Shown one piece after another: positions 17,107 to 25,463 of a stretch of 64,000 nt of DNA. The stretch's first letter is position 1. Every line of letters begins with the position of its first letter. The DNA is from Pyrinomonadaceae bacterium (GTDB lineage Bacteria > Acidobacteriota > Blastocatellia > Pyrinomonadales > Pyrinomonadaceae), in the NCBI GenBank assembly GCA_019694395.1, contig JAIBCC010000025.1:1-64000 (forward strand), written 5' to 3'. The position numbers were made by a program, and so were the translations under genes. The notes under the pieces were generated by a model. The model saw nothing but the letters and a program-made list of their open reading frames with translations. It ran no database searches and was not told where the DNA came from.

Positions 17107-17559
17107 ATGAGCTTAAAAGAAAAAATTGTCAGTGATTTAACGGCGGCGATGAAAGCCAAAGATGCAAACCGTTTAGGAACTTTGCGGATGGTCAAAGCCG
17201 CTTTGATGAATGAAGAAAATAAACGCGGTGTCGGAGCGGTTCTAACCGATGAAGAAATTACTAAGATTTTGAACTCATTGGTCAAACAGCGCAAAGATGC
17301 GATAGAGCAATTTACTGCTAACGGGCGCACCGAACTTGCCGAAAAGGAACAAGGCGAACTTACGGTTTTAGAAGAATATTTGCCGCAAGCCGCCAGCGCA
17401 GATGAGATTGCGAGTGCCGTAACTGAAGCAATTAGCGAAACAGGCGCAGCTTCGATGAAAGATATGGGCGCAGTGATGAAAGCCACTTTAGCCAAATTAG
17501 CCGGAAAAACCGTTGATGGAAAATTAGTGAGTGAGACGGTTAAAGCGAAGTTAAGCTAA
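17107..17559 (+). CDS. yqeY: GatB/YqeY domain protein
   Basis: A 150-aa protein covering the whole YqeY family: LKEKIVSDLTAAMKAKD at the N-terminus, R-L-G-T-L-R-M-V-K-A-A near residue 25, LEEYLPQ near 99, and the C-terminal GAVMKA-x-L-A-K-L-A-G-K-x-V-D-G-K. The family is related to the tail domain of GatB and is thought to bind tRNA; its cellular role is not settled. Start ATG 17107. It is convergent with the PagL-like gene. Confidence 0.9.
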   Translation: MSLKEKIVSDLTAAMKAKDANRLGTLRMVKAALMNEENKRGVGAVLTDEEITKILNSLVKQRKDAIEQFTANGRTELAEKEQGELTVLEEYLPQAASADEIASAVTEAISETGAASMKDMGAVMKATLAKLAGKTVDGKLVSETVKAKLS

Positions 17560-17608
17560 AAAAATATCTTTGCTCTAAGTAAAGCTCACTCTAAATTTTG
17601 GTTTAATC

Positions 17609-18217
17609 TCACAGAGCTTTCTTTGAAAAGGTATAGCCGAAATAAAAGAGGTTGTTATCAAAGCCGGGATTTTGGATTCCGCGTCCGCCGTTTGAAATGT
17701 GGTAATACTTGTAGCCGATAGTAAAAGACGGTTTACCCTTTTGCTTGATTTCAAGCCCAAAACCCAGATCAGCAGTAAACCCGAGTTTTGCTCCGACAAC
17801 GCTTGGGGTTGTTTTGTCAAAGAATAAGAATCCTCCGCTGGAACCGACAAACGGCTGATACTTTTTGTGCGGGCGAAAATTTATTTGTAAACCAAGCGGT
17901 GCCACTCCGTATGCCTTTCGGGTCGAGCGTTTGTTCAACCCAATATCAGGAAAATTCATTACCGCGAATGGGATCACGTCACTCGTATATTTCAGATTAA
18001 AAAAATTGTTGTTATCAAAACGTCGGGAATAGCGAAACCCGATGATGCCGAAATGCACATCGGGAGTTTTCCCAGTGCCTCTGATAAAGGTTGAAGAATC
18101 CGGCGAAATTCCGCCCCACAAAGTAAATTCGTTTTTGGCGACCTCAGCAGACCCTTGGGCTAGTGTCAAAACTGTTAAAGATTTGAGTAAAAGAATTAGA
18201 AGTATTGTTTTTTTCAT
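17609..18217 (-). CDS. PagL-like acyloxyacyl hydrolase (lipid A 3-O-deacylase family)
   Basis: A 202-aa outer-membrane beta-barrel protein. Residues 1-20 are a signal peptide. The catalytic PagL pattern is present near the C-terminus: YYHISNGG followed by NPGFDNN, that is His-x-Ser-Asn, where His and Ser are catalytic. PagL removes an acyl chain from lipid A; related barrels in this lineage are annotated acyloxyacyl hydrolase. GAGGAG lies just before ATG 18217, which favours this start over 18232. Confidence 0.75.
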   Translation of the reverse strand: MKKTILLILLLKSLTVLTLAQGSAEVAKNEFTLWGGISPDSSTFIRGTGKTPDVHFGIIGFRYSRRFDNNNFFNLKYTSDVIPFAVMNFPDIGLNKRSTRKAYGVAPLGLQINFRPHKKYQPFVGSSGGFLFFDKTTPSVVGAKLGFTADLGFGLEIKQKGKPSFTIGYKYYHISNGGRGIQNPGFDNNLFYFGYTFSKKAL

Positions 18218-18443
18218 AGCGATTCTCCTCATAAAATTATTTTTTTTGATTTTAGAATTTGGAAATTTTTATCTCTTGCTCAACATTTTCGGGAACTTGA
18301 AAAAAAAAGTAACGAAAAAGATACGAAGTTTTTCCGATTTTCCCGCGAAGCAGCAGAATCAGATTTTTTGGACTATTTCTGATAGTGTGCTGACTTTGGT
18401 TATTAGCACTAGCAACTTGGGTTAAAGTTCACGCAAAATTGCG

Positions 18444-19016
18444 CTATGGAGTCATCGGTAAAAGAACCCACGCTTGATTAGCACCGTCATTACATTCAAA
18501 AGTGTTTAAGTTGGTCGGATTAAGATTTCCGCTCGGCACATCGGCACATTGGTTATTTTGTTTGTTTATCAGTCTTATTGAACGAGAGTTGTTATTTGAC
18601 AGAATCACCTCTCGCATTGACCATACTTTAGATAATTCGCGGGTAACGGTGCTAGAAGGCGGGCATTGCTGTAATTCTAGGTTGTTTGTATTGTTCTTAG
18701 TCACACAGAGACTAGCGTTGCCGCCGACAGTGCGTATTATCAAGCCGTCTATGTTTCCATTGGCTTGTGTTTGAATGCCTTCTATTCGCCATTGCTGGTT
18801 TTCATTTACATGACAGGGAAACTGTTGTAACCGTGTGCCCGCTACGAAACGTGAACTCGGCACGTCCCAACACAAACCGCTGACCAAGCTGGCGATGCGA
18901 AACGCTTTGTTAGGATCAATTCGAGCTTGAGCCATAGCTTTGGGGCTAAAAGCACTAATAATCCCTAAACACAGCAGCAAAAACATTATCTGAAAAAATT
19001 TAATAGAAACTCTCAT
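18444..19016 (-). CDS. secreted ricin-B-type beta-trefoil lectin-like protein
   Basis: A 190-aa protein with signal peptide 1-30. The rest is one beta-trefoil of about 150 aa: the QxW element reads QQWRI, then Q-A-W-V-L at the end, and CWDVPS, LCVTKN and CADVPS mark the three sub-repeats. Six or more Cys suggest disulfides after export. Such domains bind sugars; no enzyme domain is attached. The start ATG 19016 has GGAGGAAG upstream. It is in line with the PagL-like gene but 225 bp away. Confidence 0.8.
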   Translation of the reverse strand: MRVSIKFFQIMFLLLCLGIISAFSPKAMAQARIDPNKAFRIASLVSGLCWDVPSSRFVAGTRLQQFPCHVNENQQWRIEGIQTQANGNIDGLIIRTVGGNASLCVTKNNTNNLELQQCPPSSTVTRELSKVWSMREVILSNNNSRSIRLINKQNNQCADVPSGNLNPTNLNTFECNDGANQAWVLLPMTP

Positions 19017-19109
19017 AGAATTCTTCCTCCTTCTAAATTGGTTAATTTTATTTTTATGAACAAGATAGTAATGCTCAGTAATTGAAATTGTTACTAAGCA
19101 CAAGGTTAA

Positions 19110-20240
19110 TTAGGCGTTGAGAATCCACTTGTAGTGGATGCGGTATCTTCCGTCGTGTCCGTCCATAAATCCGGACATTTGCTCGGGGCTGACCGCACTG
19201 CCAAATGGATTTTCGTTGTTCATTGTCAGGCGGATACCATAAGGCGGAAAATAATCATCGTCTATCAAAAAATCAATTAGCACATTGATTGCCGAAAAGA
19301 TTGCTCCGACAACAGCACCGACTCCCGGGATAAATAAAGAGGCGACATAGTTAATGATGGTCGAAAGTGCGCTGTTCAATTCCTTCGCCGCGTCGGCATC
19401 GTTCTGGTCAGATTCCGTCAGTTGGAAAACTGCGTAAACAGTTTTGGGATAGCCGGCGGTGTTAGTTAAGTCATATTGCGCGATTGGAAGTTCCCCGAAA
19501 TCATGCACATCCCCGTTGTCAAAATCACCACAGATAAACGCGTTGATAGTTCCCACACCGCCGTTTGCCTCAACTTTTACACCGCCGAGAATCATACTGT
19601 CCGTGCCGCCCGAATCAGTCACGTCAAGACATTCCAACCGCCTCATAACCAAATCCAGACGATTGTAGCGAGGTGTGGACGGAATTGGAGTAACCTTCGG
19701 CAGTGGTGGCACAATAACGAGCGGCGGAGTTGAGGTGAACTTCGGTTGTATTGATGGCAGAGTGAGCGAGGGTAGAACCCGTGACGGCGTTCTGGTGCTT
19801 GGTTTGACCGACATTCGATCAAAATATGGCATCAAACTGGGGCGGCGAAAATCAATCTGCTGCGTCTGCAGCGAGCCGAGAGCGAGTTTGAGTTTTGTCG
19901 GTTCTTGCAAAACCGTTTTGAGTTTTGGTGTAATCCGCTCAAAAACTTTCGAGCTGATGTTTGCAGCAATTTTGGCGGCGGTCGCTTCGGGCGACGAAGA
20001 ATCAGTGGGTAGTGGATAATCTTTTGGGTTTGAACGATTCAGTAAGCCTTTGAAAAACAGGGCGGCAGTCATTTCGCCGATTTGTTGTGCGATGAGCCGG
20101 TCTTGTGAACTGAGCATATCAAGTGTAAATTGTTCGCTTTTTGCAGTGCCGGACAGAATCTGCGAAACAACTGGTTGTCTGAGTGACAATGCGAGCGGAG
20201 CGGCAAGTGCGGACATTTTAATGAATTTTCTTCTGTTCAT
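19110..20240 (-). CDS. exported protein with Tat-type signal, unknown function
   Basis: A 376-aa protein. The N-terminus RRKFIKMSALAAPLAL is a twin-arginine-like signal. The middle is Pro/Thr/Ser-rich (about 165-215). The C-terminal half has a Gly/Val/Ile-rich hydrophobic stretch (VASLFIPGVGAVVGAIFSAI) and an acidic end. I do not know this family. The start ATG 20240 has GAGGAG upstream. It is divergent from the winged-helix/TPR regulator and shares its phased-repeat promoter region, so it is a candidate target of that regulator. Confidence 0.65.
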   Translation of the reverse strand: MNRRKFIKMSALAAPLALSLRQPVVSQILSGTAKSEQFTLDMLSSQDRLIAQQIGEMTAALFFKGLLNRSNPKDYPLPTDSSSPEATAAKIAANISSKVFERITPKLKTVLQEPTKLKLALGSLQTQQIDFRRPSLMPYFDRMSVKPSTRTPSRVLPSLTLPSIQPKFTSTPPLVIVPPLPKVTPIPSTPRYNRLDLVMRRLECLDVTDSGGTDSMILGGVKVEANGGVGTINAFICGDFDNGDVHDFGELPIAQYDLTNTAGYPKTVYAVFQLTESDQNDADAAKELNSALSTIINYVASLFIPGVGAVVGAIFSAINVLIDFLIDDDYFPPYGIRLTMNNENPFGSAVSPEQMSGFMDGHDGRYRIHYKWILNA

Positions 20241-20296
20241 AAATTTTCTCCTCAAGAAATTAAAATTTAGTGCTGCAAAAATAACTTGACGAAATC

Positions 20297-20344
20297 TCAA
20301 AAATCCTCAAAACTGGTATCAAAATTTCTCAAAACTTTTCAAAA
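20297..20344. promoter_or_regulatory. five phased TCAAAA repeats, likely operator
   Basis: TCAAAA starts at 20297, 20307, 20319, 20329 and 20339, steps of 10, 12, 10 and 10 bp, so all copies face the same side of the helix. They lie directly before the start of the winged-helix regulator and in the divergent promoter. OmpR/PhoB-type winged helices bind tandem direct repeats with about 11-bp spacing, so autoregulation is likely. Confidence 0.5.
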
Positions 20345-20348
20345 TCGG

Positions 20349-22241
20349 ATGATTGAACTTTCGGAATCAAGAATTTACGAGTTTGAAGAATTCAGGCTTG
20401 ATGCAAAAAGCCATCGCCTTTTTCGCCGCGCTGAGGATGAACTTGTGCCTCTCACGCCAAAAGCAGTCGAACTTTTAATTTATTTGGTTGAAAATGCGGG
20501 ACGGGTTTTATCCAAAAGTGAATTGATTGACAAGGTTTGGGATAATTCTTTTGTCGAGGAAGCTAATCTTTCCCAGACGATTTTTGTCTTGCGAAAAACG
20601 CTTGGCGAAGATAATAAAAAACCGCGCTTTATCCTGACAGTGCCGAATCGTGGTTATCAATTCATTGCTACGGTAAAAAAGATAATTCCCGAAGATAAGA
20701 TACTGGAAGAAAGTTTATTACTTGATAATTCCGAACAAACGCCGCCAGATCCAAAATCCAAAATCCAAAATCTAAAATCGTTATGGTTGGCAATTCCGAT
20801 TATTTTTCTGATTGCCTTTGGAATTTATTGGTTTTATCCAAAGTCAAGTCCGTCAACTATCAGTGAAATTAAAACGATTGCTGTTTTGCCGTTTGAAGAT
20901 TTGAGCGAAGGACAAACAGAAAAATATTTAGGAATCAGTTTGGCGGATGCTTTGGCAAACAAATTTGGGGACTTAAAAAAAATAATCGTGCGTCCGACTC
21001 GTTCCGTTTTGAAATATGCCGACAGCCGCGAAGATTTGAGCAAAATCGGGCGCGAATTACAGGTTGATGCGGTGCTTGACGGACACATTCAACACATTGG
21101 CGAGCGCGTGCGGGTGAGCGTTCAACTTGTCCGAACCTCCGACAATGCTACAATTTGGACGGGGAATTTCGATGACCAATTTACGAATTTTTTTGCGGTG
21201 CAGGATTCAATCAGCCAAAAAGTTGTGCAAGCGTTAGTCGTCCGAATGAATGAAAAAGAGCTTGAGAAATTTAATCGTCACGGAACTGAAAATGCTGCAG
21301 CTTATCAGGATTATTTGCGCGGAAGATTTTATTGGAACAAACGGACGGGCGAAAATCTTTTGAAAGCCATCACGCATTTTGAAAAAGCGATTGAAAAAGA
21401 TCCGAATTTTGCGCTTGCCTACGCCGGACTCGCCGATTCTTACACGATTTTGGCAATTTACGGTGCGGCATCGCCTTCCGAATCCCATCCGAAAGCTCGT
21501 GTCGCCGCCGAAAAGGCTCTGGCGATTGACGGAAATTTGGCGGAAGCCTACGCTTCACTAGCTTTTACACAGGCTTTTTACGATTGGAATTGGAAGGTGG
21601 CGGAAGAATCTTTCAAACGGGCGATTGAGTTAAATCCGAATTATGCGACGGCGCATCAATGGTATGGCGAATATCTGGAAGTTTTTAAACGCTTTGACGA
21701 GGCGCATCGGGAATATGAACGTGCGCTCGAAATTGATCCGGTTTCACCAATGATTTTGTCCATTATTGCCGGACTTTACAGTGTTCAGGGCGATTATGAC
21801 AAATCAATCGAGAAAGCCAAAAAGATTCTCGAAGTCGAACCGAATTTCGCGTGGGCATATTTTTGGATGGGAATGGCTTACGAAGCCAAAGGACAGGACG
21901 CGGAAGCCTCCGAAATGCTTGCCAAAACGATGGAACTTTTCGGAGAGCCGAAAGAATGCGCCAACGAAGTGAGAGAAGCCTTTAAGAAAAATGGTTTGAA
22001 AGGCTGGTGGACGAAACGCCTCGAACAAATCGAAACGCGCCCGCATCTGAAAAATTTCGGCGGATACTTTAAAGCCTTAGTGCAAATTCGTCTCGGCGAC
22101 AAAGAAGGAACTTTGAAGTCGCTCGAAGAAGCCTACACCCAACGCGATTATAATTTAGCATTTATTCAATCCCAACAACTGCTCGAACCGATTCGCCAAG
22201 ATCCGAGTTATAAGGATTTATTGCATCGGATGGGATTCTAG
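20349..22241 (+). CDS. CadC-like winged-helix regulator with TolB/FlgO-like and TPR domains
   Basis: A 630-aa protein. Residues 8-105 are an OmpR/CadC-type winged helix (EEFRLDAKSHRLFR at the start, VPNRGYQFIA at the end). A single membrane helix follows at about 148-165, then a TolB N-terminal/FlgO-like domain (IAVLPFEDLS, about 175-290) and six or so TPRs (about 310-520), for example AAEKALAIDGNLAEAYASLA. It should bind DNA in the cytoplasm and sense something outside. The linker carries a DPKSKIQNLKS insert encoded by AAAATCC word repeats. I start at ATG 20349; the upstream frame runs through the operator repeats. Confidence 0.85.
   Translation: MIELSESRIYEFEEFRLDAKSHRLFRRAEDELVPLTPKAVELLIYLVENAGRVLSKSELIDKVWDNSFVEEANLSQTIFVLRKTLGEDNKKPRFILTVPNRGYQFIATVKKIIPEDKILEESLLLDNSEQTPPDPKSKIQNLKSLWLAIPIIFLIAFGIYWFYPKSSPSTISEIKTIAVLPFEDLSEGQTEKYLGISLADALANKFGDLKKIIVRPTRSVLKYADSREDLSKIGRELQVDAVLDGHIQHIGERVRVSVQLVRTSDNATIWTGNFDDQFTNFFAVQDSISQKVVQALVVRMNEKELEKFNRHGTENAAAYQDYLRGRFYWNKRTGENLLKAITHFEKAIEKDPNFALAYAGLADSYTILAIYGAASPSESHPKARVAAEKALAIDGNLAEAYASLAFTQAFYDWNWKVAEESFKRAIELNPNYATAHQWYGEYLEVFKRFDEAHREYERALEIDPVSPMILSIIAGLYSVQGDYDKSIEKAKKILEVEPNFAWAYFWMGMAYEAKGQDAEASEMLAKTMELFGEPKECANEVREAFKKNGLKGWWTKRLEQIETRPHLKNFGGYFKALVQIRLGDKEGTLKSLEEAYTQRDYNLAFIQSQQLLEPIRQDPSYKDLLHRMGF
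20755..20780. repeat. in-frame word repeat, word CCAAAAT, inside the regulator linker
   Basis: CCAAAATCCAAAATCCAAAA and a following TCTAAAATC repeat a 7-bp word in the sequence coding the linker just before the membrane helix. The same AAAATC word is used in repeats around 63464-63815. Confidence 0.7.
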
Positions 22242-22292
22242 GTCTTTTCTGCAAAGATAAAAGTTCAAAAAGTTAAAATGTAAAAATTAAAA

Positions 22293-22617
22293 CTAAACTT
22301 TTTCTCCCAACAATGCTTTAACCCGACTTTCAACAGTGCCGTCAACATCTTTGGTAAAGGTCGTAAAATACAAAACAGGCGTTGGAACTCTGCCGATCAA
22401 AAAACAATCGCAACCTGTTTCGTTCAAAGATCTGGTTAAAATTTTACAAAATTCGGGCGAACTTTCCCGCGCATCATAACCGATCGCAATTTTGGCTGCG
22501 CCGTTTTGTCTGAAATTAAGTTCCGATGGCTAGTCCGATTTGTTCGACTGTTTTCGCATTTAAATCATTGCCAACAATGCCGCGAATATCATATTCACGA
22601 AAAATATTTGGATTCAT
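22293..22617 (-). pseudogene. decayed phosphomannomutase/phosphoglucomutase gene
   Basis: From ATG 22617 the minus strand reads MNPNIFREYDIRGIVGNDL, the unmistakable N-terminus of ManB/AlgC-type sugar-phosphate mutases, then IGLAIGT and a TAA. Removing one A at that point restores the frame: YFRQNGAAKIAIGYDARESS and on to GCDCFLIGRVPTPVLYF. It then jumps to a C-terminal-looking end (DGTVESRVKALLGEKV) and stops at 22293. About 110 codons remain of a usual 450, so most of the middle, including the phospho-Ser and metal loops, is deleted. This is a frameshifted and internally deleted relic. Confidence 0.85.
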
Positions 22618-22764
22618 ATTTGTTAAATTACTGCATTATCATTTGTCATTTGCGATTTACCAATTGCAATTAAGGATTTATACTGAAAAATTGATTTAGG
22701 CAACAAACGATTATTATCTCGCATCGAAAACACGTTGAGCCTAATAATTTATCGAAAATTATTT

Positions 22765-23760
22765 ATGAAAAATTCAGTTCGCATTTTTACCTTTTTTAGC
22801 TTGATCTTTGCTTTGGGTCTTACCATTTCGGCGCAAACGCCTACACCCACGCCTAAAGTCAGTGATGATGACACCACTAAAACGGTAGAAGTTCATCTGC
22901 CGGTGACGGTTTTTGAAAAGAAAGAAGTAAAGGGTAAAACTCAGTTTGTAAAAGGTTTAACGCGTGGAGATTTTGTTGTTTTAGAGGACGGTGTTCCACA
23001 GGAAGTTACTTTTTTCAGTGACGAAAAAAATAATCCTTCGATCTATGTCGGACTTTTAATGGATACTTCGCCGTCAACCGCAGGAAAAATTACCTTTTCC
23101 AAAGATACTGCAAAGAACTTTCTTTACACAGCATTGCGGCTTCGCAAAGATAAAGCCGCTTTTATGACCTTTGACAACGAAGTTAATCTGATTCAGGACT
23201 TTACCGATAAGCAGGATTTATTGTCCAAAGCAATTGATTCCATTAAGAAAACAGGTTCCCAAACCGCACTCTATGATGCGATTTGGCAGTTTACCGATGA
23301 AAAGTTACGGAATGCGCCGGGCAGACGGGTGATTGTGGTAATTACCGATGGTGATGATACTTTCAGCCGAGCCGAGCTGAATGATGCGATTGACATTGCT
23401 CAGCGAACCGAGACAACCATTTTTGCTATTTCAACCAAAGCCGGATTTGCCGGAAGCGTGCCGGGCGTAGATGCGGGAACGGTTAATGATAAAGGCGATA
23501 AAGATTTGGTCAGATTATGCGAGGAAACCGGCGGACGCGCTTATTTTACCGGAGATCAGCTTGCATTGGAACGTTCATTTAGTATGATTCGGGAAGAACT
23601 GACCACTCAATATGTTGTTACTTATAAACCGGCTAACCAAAATTACGACGGCAAAGAACGTAAAATCGAAGTTCGTTTGACCGATGCTCAAAAAGCCAAA
23701 GATTACAAAATGAGGTTTAAGAACAAATATATAGCCCGCAAAGACAGTATTAAGCAGTAA
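22765..23760 (+). CDS. exported VWA-domain protein (VWFA-related acidobacterial type), copy 1
   Basis: A 331-aa protein: signal peptide 1-23, a Pro/Thr-rich bit (TPTPTPK), a beta domain (about 40-95, with the typical F-V-V-L-E-D-G-V-P-Q-E), and a VWA domain (about 95-290). The MIDAS metal site is complete in form: MDTSPS (D-x-S-x-S) and VITDGDDT. The T-x-D-x-x-V-x-L start of the beta domain and the tail QYVVTYKP are features of the acidobacterial TIGR03436-like proteins. Ligands are unknown. It is followed 12 bp later by a paralogue. Confidence 0.88.
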   Translation: MKNSVRIFTFFSLIFALGLTISAQTPTPTPKVSDDDTTKTVEVHLPVTVFEKKEVKGKTQFVKGLTRGDFVVLEDGVPQEVTFFSDEKNNPSIYVGLLMDTSPSTAGKITFSKDTAKNFLYTALRLRKDKAAFMTFDNEVNLIQDFTDKQDLLSKAIDSIKKTGSQTALYDAIWQFTDEKLRNAPGRRVIVVITDGDDTFSRAELNDAIDIAQRTETTIFAISTKAGFAGSVPGVDAGTVNDKGDKDLVRLCEETGGRAYFTGDQLALERSFSMIREELTTQYVVTYKPANQNYDGKERKIEVRLTDAQKAKDYKMRFKNKYIARKDSIKQ

Positions 23761-23772
23761 GGAAGTAAAATA

Positions 23773-24849
23773 ATGAGAAGTAACGGAAAATTTGCAGCCA
23801 GTTTGGTTTTTATCGGAATTCTTTTTTTCGGAGTTGTTTCAATCCAAGCTCAAACCGTTCCTTCTCCAACTCCGACACCTACTCCCGGAGTTGTTGAAGA
23901 TGACGAAGTTTTGAACATTGATACAGAACTTGTCAGTTTTCTTTTCACCGCTCAGGATAAAGACCGCCGACTCTTAACCAGTTTGAAAAAAGAGGATATT
24001 CGGGTTTTGGAAGATGGTCAGCAGCAAACGGTTTTTTCTTTTCAACGTCAGATTGATTTGCCGCTTAGTTTAGCGATTTTAATAGATGTCAGTGCTTCGC
24101 AGGAGCGCACCTTACCCGAAGAAAAACGAGCCGCCAAATCATTCATTCAGGATGTTGTTCGACCGGATAAAGATGAAGTTGCTGTTATCTCTTTTACCGG
24201 CGAATCAACGCTCGAACAAGGGTTGACCAGCAATCTAAGTCGTTTAGGTCGGTCAATTGATCGGGTTCAATTTGTTCCGCCGACAGGTTATCTTGGCGGC
24301 GGAGTGGTGGTTCCCGGAACTCCTCCTGTTTCCGGCGGAAATCAAACTGTCGCCGGTTCAACCGCTATTTGGGATGCGATTTATGTGACTTCCGATGAAG
24401 TTTTGGGTGATTCTCCCGAAAGAACCCGCCGCGCCATTATTTTATTAACTGATGGAAAAAATACTTATGGCAGTAAGCATTTGGAAGATGCGGTTCAGGC
24501 TGCTTTAAAAGCTGAAACCGTTGTTTACGCCATCGGAATCGGTGACAATTATTTTGGCGGTGTAGATGAAAGTTCACTTAAAAGAGTAAGCGAGCAAACC
24601 GGCGGACGCGCTTTTTTTCCGAGAGATGAAGTTGAATTACAACGCGCCTTTGACCAAATCCAAATCGAAATGCGTTCGCAATATATGGTTGCCTACGAAC
24701 CGAGCAATCCTAAAAAAGACGGAACCTACCGCAAAGTTGAAGTTCAATTGGTCAATCCCGAATTAAATAAACAAAAAGTTAAAGTTACTCATAAACAAGG
24801 TTATTTTGCCAAACCTGCATCCGTTCCGCCGCCCAAGTCGAACAATTGA
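23773..24849 (+). CDS. exported VWA-domain protein (VWFA-related acidobacterial type), copy 2
   Basis: A 358-aa paralogue of the preceding gene with the same layout: signal peptide 1-26, PSPTPTPTPG linker, beta domain with IRVLEDGQQQTVF, and VWA domain with MIDAS motifs LIDVSAS and LLTDGKNT. It has an extra Gly-rich loop (about 170-195) not found in copy 1. AAGGAAG overlaps the stop region of copy 1 and serves as its Shine-Dalgarno, so the two are one operon and probably form part of one envelope complex. Confidence 0.88.
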   Translation: MRSNGKFAASLVFIGILFFGVVSIQAQTVPSPTPTPTPGVVEDDEVLNIDTELVSFLFTAQDKDRRLLTSLKKEDIRVLEDGQQQTVFSFQRQIDLPLSLAILIDVSASQERTLPEEKRAAKSFIQDVVRPDKDEVAVISFTGESTLEQGLTSNLSRLGRSIDRVQFVPPTGYLGGGVVVPGTPPVSGGNQTVAGSTAIWDAIYVTSDEVLGDSPERTRRAIILLTDGKNTYGSKHLEDAVQAALKAETVVYAIGIGDNYFGGVDESSLKRVSEQTGGRAFFPRDEVELQRAFDQIQIEMRSQYMVAYEPSNPKKDGTYRKVEVQLVNPELNKQKVKVTHKQGYFAKPASVPPPKSNN

Positions 24850-24852
24850 TAA

Positions 24853-24928
24853 AAGTTGGCAGTTGCCCCCAGCACTTGGCAGTTAGTGAAAGAAGTTTGA
24901 CTGCTGCTGCCACTGCCAACTGCAACTG
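24853..24928. repeat. word-repeat hairpin, word TTGGCAGTT / AACTGCCAA
   Basis: GTTGGCAGTTG and CTTGGCAGTTAG on the left face CACTGCCAACTGCAACT on the right. It fills the gap between the VWA operon and the SRPBCC gene and ends about 5 bp before its start. Confidence 0.8.
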
Positions 24929-24932
24929 ATAT

Positions 24933-25418
24933 ATGCCTGAATATTACGAATTTGTGACGATTTGGCGATTTGATGCGCCTTTGGAAAAAGTTTGGGAAAC
25001 GATTAAACATTCGGAACATTGGCACGAATGGTGGCAAGGTGTAATTCGTGTAGTTGAACTGAAAGAAGGTGATAAAAACGGTTTGGGCAGTATTCGACGC
25101 TCAACCTGGAAAAGCAAACTGCCTTATAAACTCGAATTTGATTCGGAAATAGTTCGTCTTGAGCCGATGAATATTATTGAAGCCCGTGCTTTTGGTGAGC
25201 TTGACGGAATTGGCTTATGGACTTTGACTGCTGAAAACGAAAATATTACGCACGTTCGCTATGATTGGAAAGTCAAAACGACAAAAGCCTGGATGAATTT
25301 GCTGGCTCCGGTTGCTAAACCGTTTTTTCGTTGGAATCACAATGTCATTATGAACTGGGGCGGAGAAGGTTTGGCAAGCAAATTAGGATGTCAGTTGCTG
25401 GAGTCAAAAGAAGGCTAA
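24933..25418 (+). CDS. SRPBCC-family protein (polyketide cyclase/START-like)
   Basis: A 161-aa protein with the helix-grip start typical of SRPBCC proteins (IWRFDAPLEKVWETIKHSEHWHEWWQGV) and alternating strands after it, ending in a long C-terminal helix. The fold encloses a hydrophobic pocket for lipids or other small ligands. No specific subfamily residue pattern is recognisable, so the ligand is unknown. Start ATG 24933; no clear Shine-Dalgarno. It may be co-transcribed with the M16 peptidase 45 bp downstream. Confidence 0.8.
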   Translation: MPEYYEFVTIWRFDAPLEKVWETIKHSEHWHEWWQGVIRVVELKEGDKNGLGSIRRSTWKSKLPYKLEFDSEIVRLEPMNIIEARAFGELDGIGLWTLTAENENITHVRYDWKVKTTKAWMNLLAPVAKPFFRWNHNVIMNWGGEGLASKLGCQLLESKEG

Positions 25419-25463
25419 TCTTTTCTTTTATTTTGCGAAGTGTTACGATTTGAACTTACGCGC

